Assembly: GCF_030272615.1 (NCBI RefSeq)
Contig: NC_081411.1
Location: 185,116,449 to 185,180,448 of the forward strand
Direction: 5' to 3'
DNA from: Cryptomeria japonica
Taxonomy: Eukaryota > Streptophyta > Pinopsida > Cupressales > Cupressaceae
Length of the DNA stretch: 64,000 nt
The position numbers and the translations under genes are program-made. Positions 58,157-64,000 of this stretch are shown here, piece by piece (the stretch's first letter is position 1; every line of letters starts with the position of its first letter). Under the pieces are notes generated by a model, which saw only the letters and a program-made list of their open reading frames with translations, had not been told where the DNA came from and did no database searches.

Positions 58157-59419
58157 ATGGGGGAATACACTATGAGGGAACTTACTCATCGTCTCACTTA
58201 GAGTGAGAGAGCCTATGATAAACTCAAAGTCAAGTATAAAGCCTCTTTGGTCAAAAGAAGAGAGCATGCTGAGAAAATGATGGAGCTTACTGAAAATAGT
58301 TTTTCTGATGAAGCAAATATGGATGCCCTAGTTGAAGAAGTTGAAAAATAGAATGAGTCTAATGCCAACCTGAGAAGGGAATTGGAAGGACTGACTATCA
58401 GAATGTGTCAAGAGCTTGAGAACCAAAGGAAAGCTGAAGATCTGGTAAAAGACAAAGATCATGAGATCTCCAAGCTGAAGCAAGAAATCAGTGCCCTTAC
58501 CACTCATCTCCAAGAGAGTAAAGTGGAAACAGAAGAAATGCAAGGTGAACTAAACATGGCTATTTCTGAGAATGCAACCTTGAAGGAATCCAATGCTTCT
58601 ATTTCCAAAGAACTTACTAAGACAAAGGAGATACTTGCCAAATTCAATCAGAGTACTGCTAAGCTAGAGCAAAAGCTTGAATCAGCAAAATCGGTAAAGA
58701 ATACCACTGGACTTGGTTTCTATGGTTATGAGGAAGATGAGACCTTTGGAACAAAAGATGTAGCATCAAAGAAGCAACCAACATCAAAGGATAAAGGTAA
58801 GCAAAATTTTAAACCTGTTTTCTTTAATTGTCTCAAAGGACATACTGCTAATGTGTGTAGAAGCAAGGCCTACAATAACTTTCCTTATTTTCTAAACAAT
58901 AAGACTAGATCAAATATATTCAATGGAAACTGCTATGCATGCAACAAGTTTGGGCATAGAGCATTTGAATGCAGGTTTATTTTGTGCAACACTAGGAGGT
59001 ACCCTCCAAGGACTCAAGGAGTTATCCCGGAACCCACTGTGAACCAAAATCCAAACCGATATAATGCCTATGACCATCAGTCAGGTGGTGGTGGCTATCA
59101 AGCAGCAATTGGTTGGAGAGAAACATGTTTGATCATCATGGCTACAACATGTAGAAGGAAGAATGGTAGCATGAACAATGGATCATGGAGAACACCTGGA
59201 ATGGTATGCTATCATTGCAACAAACCGAGACACAATACTAGAACCTACAGAATGAGAAAGAACCTATCAGATAATATACCGATCACTCCAGAAGGGAAGA
59301 TTGATGTTGAAACCATTCAAGCAAGAATGAATAAAACATGGAAAAAGAAACCTGAAGAAGTGTCAGAAGATGAACTGGTTTCTGCACCTAGTGTGGAAGT
59401 CTCTGAACTGGCAAACTGA
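58157..59419 (+). pseudogene. gag-like protein of B: long coiled coil and zinc knuckles
   Basis: One frame of 421 codons from the ATG at 58157 with only two in-frame stops (58199, 58349) and no frameshift. About 230 residues of charged heptad-type helix (for example DKDHEISKLKQEISALTTHL, ISKELTKTKEILAKFNQ) come first. Three zinc-knuckle units follow: NCLKGHTANVC (decayed, about 58830), CYACNKFGHRAFEC (intact CX2CX4HX4C, about 58931) and CYHCNKPRHNTRTY (last Cys lost, about 59208). The tail is acidic. From 58382 the frame is open for 345 codons. The likely role is RNA binding and particle assembly by analogy with gag. Confidence 0.83.
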
Positions 59420-59865
59420 GCTTCAGAAAAGCTTAGGGGGAGCATATCGGTGAAATATTTGAACCCCCAGTTTATATCAATAAAGACCTTAACTGGTATA
59501 TGATTACCTATCAATCAAAAAAAGATTTTGAAGCGGTAAAAGGTGAAACTAGGGTTTGTACCCTAGCGGTGGAGCATTTATTATGGTAGGTGAAAGATCA
59601 TTTAAAAGGGGATTTTGATGCCATTTTCACTTATCTATTTTTGAGCGAAGAATTTTCAAGTGCAGAGTGACAAGAGCGATTCGTCTAGTGATTCAAAGTA
59701 AAATCAAAAACTTGCAGATGAATCCAGAGATCATTTTCAATCAATCAAGTGAAGAACACCAAGTGATAAACCAACAACTGAAGTGGTGTATTGTGAGTGA
59801 CATTGCAAAACCCTAAATTTCAATGTGTGAAGGTATTTCTCAAAAAATTTGTCTATCATTTAATC
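59420..59865 (+). other. Spacer between gag and ORF2 of B
   Basis: 446 bp, no frame of note. It could hold a splice acceptor or internal start that would let ORF2 be made from a separate message, but no signal is strong enough to name. A1 has a similar spacer (about 290-700, minus strand) with shared wording such as GAGTGATT. Confidence 0.5.
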
Positions 59866-62800
59866 ATGGCTTCTGCATCACACTCTAGTTCTAGTGCACC
59901 TGTAGACTCAGCGAATTTTATTCAAAAAAAGATGAAATACAATTCCCTATCCCAGATACCAGCTAGAGTCATAGTTGAGGAAGATATTTCAGCTTATATT
60001 GATTGCAAATTGGAAGAGCTAGGATCCCTAGTGATCCATTCTTAGCTAGGTCTATTATATGGGGATGACAAGAAAATCAAACTGGAATATAGCATCCTAG
60101 AGAGGAAGAAACTACACATTGCAGTTTATTTCCTTGAAGAGTTCATGGAAGATCACATCCGCATCATCTTGAGTAGAGTACACAGTGATAAAATGTACCT
60201 CAAGTGGATGCATGATATCACACCAGAAGTAATTCATGTCATCACCAATTTTTGTAACATTGGTGAGGTGTCAGCTTTAAGGAAGGTCATCAAGACTAAA
60301 ATGACTAAGCTCACAGGTTCTCTGAGTGACCAACGAGGAATGACTGTCAACCCCATCAAAGATGACTTGGTTAAGTATGCTTGTATTGTGATCAGCTACC
60401 TGGTGTTTTATGCTAGCAGAATAAACTCTATCCTTGCTACTGCCATGAATGCCACCTACAAAATGATTCAGGAAGACGCCTCTTTTGATTTATGTACCTA
60501 TTTGCAGAAACAACTACTATTGAACCTGAAGTCTGTAAAACAGGACAATGCTCTAAGGTTCAGGTTTGAACAGCTTTTGATCAGCCTATTTTTCTACTTT
60601 CAAGGCTATTTTCTTGGAGTAGGTGATATTCAATGGTTTGCTAACCAACCGGTCACTAAGAAAATTAGGGAAAGTCTCCAAGTGGTGGGAACTAGATATC
60701 TTGAGATTTTGAATAAATATTTTGATGAATTCAAGCAAAAAATGAGCCAAAGGATGAGGATTTCTGGAGATATTGTAAAGAAATATAAAGATGACATCTA
60801 CTTTATCATAAAGGTAGATGAATGTATAATGGAAGTAGTAGAGCCAAGAAAGTAAGCAGTAGAACCTATGGGGTATGAAGTGATGTATGACATGTTGGAT
60901 GGGTATGCCTCTACCCTGATTGCCTCACCTCAAGATGCTAAGAAAAAGCAAACTGGCACCTACTTGGAGAGAGTAACACCGGTTGAAGATCCTATAGTGA
61001 AAAAGGGCAAGGCAGTGCCATCGGTATCGGCACTAATTACCTCAACCAGCCCAAAAGTGACCAAGCGGTCACCTACCAAGAAGAAACTGGAAGTTACACC
61101 CACTAAAGTATTTGAGAGGAAGCGAAAGACCAAAAATAACTCACCGGAGTCAGAGGATACCAAACCAGAAGTGCAGCCTAAGAAAACCAGGCAATCAAAC
61201 AAGAATACTAAGTCTATCGATAATGCACCTGCATCATCAACACCGGTAAATATAGACATCTCTTCTTATAAGCCTCTGACACATTGTCAAAGGACTTTAA
61301 AGAATCTTAAGAGAAAGGTACTTGATGACTTAAAAGAATATTTTGATGATTTTTCTGATAATGAGAAGGAAGAAGTAGAGTAGGAAATGATAAAATATCT
61401 GTGCGTTAATGACCGGTCACCATCTAAAATTAGATCGGTGACACCTGATTCTTTATACAATTCTTTGGACAATAAATGGCGCATTGCCATTGAGAAAGAA
61501 AAGGAAATAAGGGAGAAAGTCTTTTCTCAATACTTTCACGATGCCTCCAATTTTGAATTGTTTGAGATAATGGACAAGAATAAAGGTCTCTTCTTCATGA
61601 GAAGAAGAAGACTCAGGCTGCTAAAAGGCAAAACCTCTGAAGTGGAGAAGGACACTCATCTACATGCAAAAGTTGTTGTTAGATTACATCAAGTGTTTGA
61701 GGCCAATAAGAAGGCTGAACAAGAACCTAGGCTATCCTCAGCCAAACCAGATGAGGTATTTGATGGTGAAGGAGAAAGAGTTATAGAATAGGTTGACACT
61801 ATTGATGTGGATGCATTGGATGTTGAAGATGTCACTCCAGACATAGAGAAGGAGAAACGGGATAAAGAAAAAGTAGAGAAGGAGAAACGGGATAAGGAAA
61901 AAGCAGAGAAAGAAAAACAAGACAAGGAAAAAGCAGAAAAGGAGAAACTGGACAAGGAAAAGGCTGATAAGGAGAAAGTGGAGAAAGAGGAAGAGAAAAA
62001 GAAAGAGGAAGAGAAAAAAAAAGAGGAGGAGAAAAAGAATGTGGAAGAAAAGAGGAAACAAGAAGAAGAGAAGAGAAAAGAAGAGGAGAAGAGGAAAGAA
62101 GAGGAGAAAAAGAAAGTAGAGGAGAAAAAGAAAGAAGAGGAGAAAAAGAAGGAGGAAGAAAAGAAAAAGCAGGAAGAAGATGAGAAGAAAGAAGGACTGA
62201 AGAAGAAACAAGAAGAGGAACAAAAGAAGAAAGAAGAAGAAAAGAAAAGAGCAGCAAAGGAGAAGGAAACAAAGAAAGCCAAACAAGCAGAGACTGCCAA
62301 GGCAACTGATGGTCAAGCCAAACCGGTTGACATCGCCAGTCCTATTGATCTCCAATCTGCAGATGAATGAGAGCTGATTCAAAGCATAAAGCTTGCATAG
62401 GAACAATTGGAAGCATTGAGGAGGAAGAATGAACATGATGTTATTCAAACTATGGTTGACACCCTTACCAGTTTAATTCCCAGTACTAACCTCCCCAATA
62501 TCAATTCCTCTTTGTCTAAACTGAAACTTCTATGTACCATTGTAGAGGACCAGGTACAATGCCTAGAAGATGTTGTTGAAGCAAATGCAAAGAAAAAGCA
62601 TGAAAAGGCACTCAACACTGCCTTAGTCAAGAAACCGAATGAGCTACAGTCTCAAATTTAGAAACAATAGAACGATATAAGTGTTGCTATGGATGAGGGC
62701 AAACTACTGTTGAGAAAAATCAGCCAACCCCATCTATTTTGCGATGATGTGCTCACACAAAAAGATAAACTCCAATAATATTTGCAGGCATACATAAGTA

Positions 62801-63153
62801 ACTTCAAGAGGCCATATGATTCCTTCACTACATATGGGCAAACAGTTCATCGTTATCGGCTTCATTCTACTAGGATAGAATTGGAGATCAGCAACCGGTC
62901 AAGAGATTTGCAAGAGCTCCAACTGGTCTTATTACCTAGACTGCAAATTCTTCAAAAGTACGTTCTCAATCTGGAAGCCTTAATGGTAACTCAAGAGATG
63001 AGTGCCATTGATGCCATGGAAGAACAGGTATCTTAGATGCAGACTGAAAGTGAGGTTGCTACCTCATTACTTGAGTCATGGTCATTAGCCATGAAGACCT
63101 TTATGCAGGATTTTAAATTTGTTTTTGACAAGTTTCATTCCTTATTTTCATAA
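59866..63153 (+). pseudogene. ORF2 of B, 1095-codon protein of unknown function
   Basis: A single reading frame from the ATG at 59866 (MASASHSSSSAPVDSAN) to the TAA at 63151, interrupted by ten in-frame stops (60043, 60853, 61381, 61789, 62368, 62398, 62659, 62668, 62776, 63034) and no frameshift. Parts in order: a Ser-rich start; a predicted-helical domain at residues about 25-330, with hydrophobic blocks YACIVISYLVFYASRI and QLLISLFFYFQGYFLG; a Lys/Ser/Thr-rich linker with KKKLEV, RKRKTK and KKTRQ runs that could act as nuclear signals (about 365-470); a helical part (about 500-640); a 170-residue Lys/Glu repeat (EKEKRDKEK type, 61842-62330); and a C-terminal helical domain with LPRLQILQKYVLNLEAL. 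No catalytic motif of RT, integrase, protease or RNase H. The N-terminal block recurs in A1. It may belong to the loosely defined plant transposon-protein families. Confidence 0.8.
61842..62330 (+). repeat. Lys/Glu-coding purine repeat within ORF2
   Basis: Short repeats on the GAGAAGGAGAAACGGGATAA and GAGGAGAAAAAGAAAGAAGA themes; almost pure A/G on the plus strand. It encodes about 160 residues, nearly all K, E, D, A, R or Q, predicted as one long charged helix. The long opposite-strand frames here (Ser/Phe/Leu runs) are shadows of this bias. Confidence 0.85.
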
Positions 63154-63417
63154 ACATTTACTCAATTTTAATGATAATGAGAAACAAGGGTTATTCTGCA
63201 TTACTTTGTCATTGTTAGAAAAGGGGGAGTAGTAGTATATAAAATTTTGGTGAATGTTATGCATATTTTCATGTTACCAGTTTAAGGGAGTAGTATACAT
63301 TGTATTTTCTACAAAAGGGATAGTGTATATGCTTAGGGGGGGTAATTTTGATTATGGCATATTTTTGTTGTAAAAACACTTAGATGTCAAATTTTTTCTA
63401 AGTGCTGCCATCAATGC

Positions 63418-63430
63418 CAAAGGGGGAGAT
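63418..63430 (+). promoter_or_regulatory. Polypurine tract of B
   Basis: CAAAGGGGGAGAT directly before TGTTGG, preceded by GCCATCAATGC. The same 24-base context, with one or two changes, precedes the 3' LTRs of D and E. Confidence 0.9.
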
Positions 63431-64000
63431 TGTTGGAATTTTGATGATGTTGTGATTGTCATTGATGGACACACACTTGCTTTGTGTACACTTTCTTAAT
63501 GTATGAGTTATGTTCAACCGGTATTTGTTCCAACCAGTATTATGTATTATAGTCTTTAAACTATCGGTGCTTTGCAAAAGATGTTTACCAGTCACAAATT
63601 GACTAAAGACCTCAAGCGGTATGAAGACCTCAAGTGGTTCGAGGATCTCAAGTGATACGAAGGAACAAAGCGGTAGTTAACATTTTTCCAATTTTCATTT
63701 TTAACAACCGGTAATCGGTAAATTGTATGAACTGGTATTACTTTGTGATGAGTTACCAACTGATATTTCTGTGATGCATTATCATCCACCACACTTTGGT
63801 GGTGATTTTCTGTCGTGTTACCAAATGTGTCTAGATGCACTGAACCTAGGAACTTGTAATTTAACCCTATTGGACCGACATGAAATCAGACTCCTTTATA
63901 AGGACAACATGTCTAGGGTTTTAAAAAGATGATGAGGGTTTGTATGTGCGATCATATAAGAGAAGATTAGGTCTGTGTGAAGAGAAAGAGTGTGGAGATA
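63431..64000 (+). repeat. 3' LTR of B (cut by window end)
   Basis: First 570 bp, TGTTGGAATTTTGATG on; aligns with 56965-57536. Confidence 0.92.

Larger units (their letters stand above)
54789..64000 (+). mobile_element. Non-autonomous LTR retrotransposon A2, interrupted by B
   Basis: 5' LTR 54789-55709, Met-tRNA primer site, gag to about 56893, then a 70-bp stretch matching A1 that stops at CTGGAAGATGT, where B begins (56965). A1 continues past this point (complement of 655 down: CTGGAAGATGTTCTAGACAT), so the break is the B insertion. The rest of A2 is beyond the window. Confidence 0.85.
56965..64000 (+). mobile_element. Non-autonomous LTR retrotransposon B (gag plus ORF2, no pol)
   Basis: 5' LTR 56965-58106, Met-tRNA primer site, gag-like frame 58157-59419, spacer, long ORF2 59866-63153, polypurine tract 63418-63430, and a 3' LTR from 63431 cut by the window end. 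The whole interior (about 5.3 kb) is accounted for and contains no protease, RT, RNase H or integrase. The LTRs differ at about 38 of 570 aligned positions by eye (about 7%), mostly transitions. It inserted in the gag end of A2. Confidence 0.9.

Noticed and set aside
61689-62448. Long minus-strand frames (Ser/Phe and Leu/Phe runs) opposite the Lys/Glu repeat
   Set aside because: They arise from the purine bias of ORF2 on the plus strand, have only homopolymer-like composition and no domain.

Overview
This window looks like non-genic DNA from a large, repeat-rich plant genome. My best guess is a gymnosperm such as a conifer, inferred from the style of the retroelements and not proven by any marker gene. 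It is AT-rich. No intact host gene, tRNA, rRNA or CRISPR array was seen. Almost everything is LTR retrotransposon, nested several layers deep and decayed mainly by point mutations that turned sense codons into stops. The only host-gene traces are a PPR pseudogene fragment (about 47.2-47.55 kb) and a captured piece of the RNA polymerase II subunit gene RPB3 (33990-34538).

Layout. (1) 1-29012: a Ty3/gypsy element on the + strand, here called C. It has a broken 5' LTR (3058-3687), gag (7.1-9.0 kb), protease, reverse transcriptase, integrase, and a 3' LTR at 27500-29012. Between pol and the 3' LTR it carries an antisense gene with a plant mobile domain (PMD), with its own TATA box and first exon on the - strand. 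Three things have inserted into C: a non-autonomous element A1 (1-2829, - strand) in the 5' LTR, an LTR remnant G in pol (12.1-13.1 kb), and a complete Ty1/copia element D (17183-24309, - strand) in the antisense PMD gene. (2) 29013-31054: unassigned AT-rich DNA. (3) 31060-40470: a chromodomain-bearing Ty3/gypsy element H (- strand, target duplication GTTAG). Inside it sits a small element I (33437-36420, + strand, duplication CAACT) that carries the RPB3 piece. (4) 40.5-47.55 kb: host flank with the PPR pseudogene, split by copia element E (40924-47084, - strand, duplication GTATA). (5) About 47.55 kb to beyond 54.8 kb: gypsy element F (- strand), cut by a 2.5-kb solo LTR K (51541-54032, duplication GTGTA). 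(6) 54789-64000: non-autonomous element A2 (+ strand) inserted in F, and element B (56965 to beyond 64000, + strand) inserted in the gag of A2.

The most unusual content is the A/B group. These elements have LTRs, a Met-tRNA primer site, a coiled-coil gag with several zinc knuckles, and then a long second reading frame (ORF2) of unknown function. In B this order is complete from LTR to LTR with no pol. In B, ORF2 runs 1095 codons from 59866 to 63153 with ten in-frame stops but no frameshift. The start of ORF2 is also recognisable in A1, whose LTRs are clearly different. B has the same priming sites and LTR-end signals as copia D and E, so such elements could have supplied its missing enzymes.
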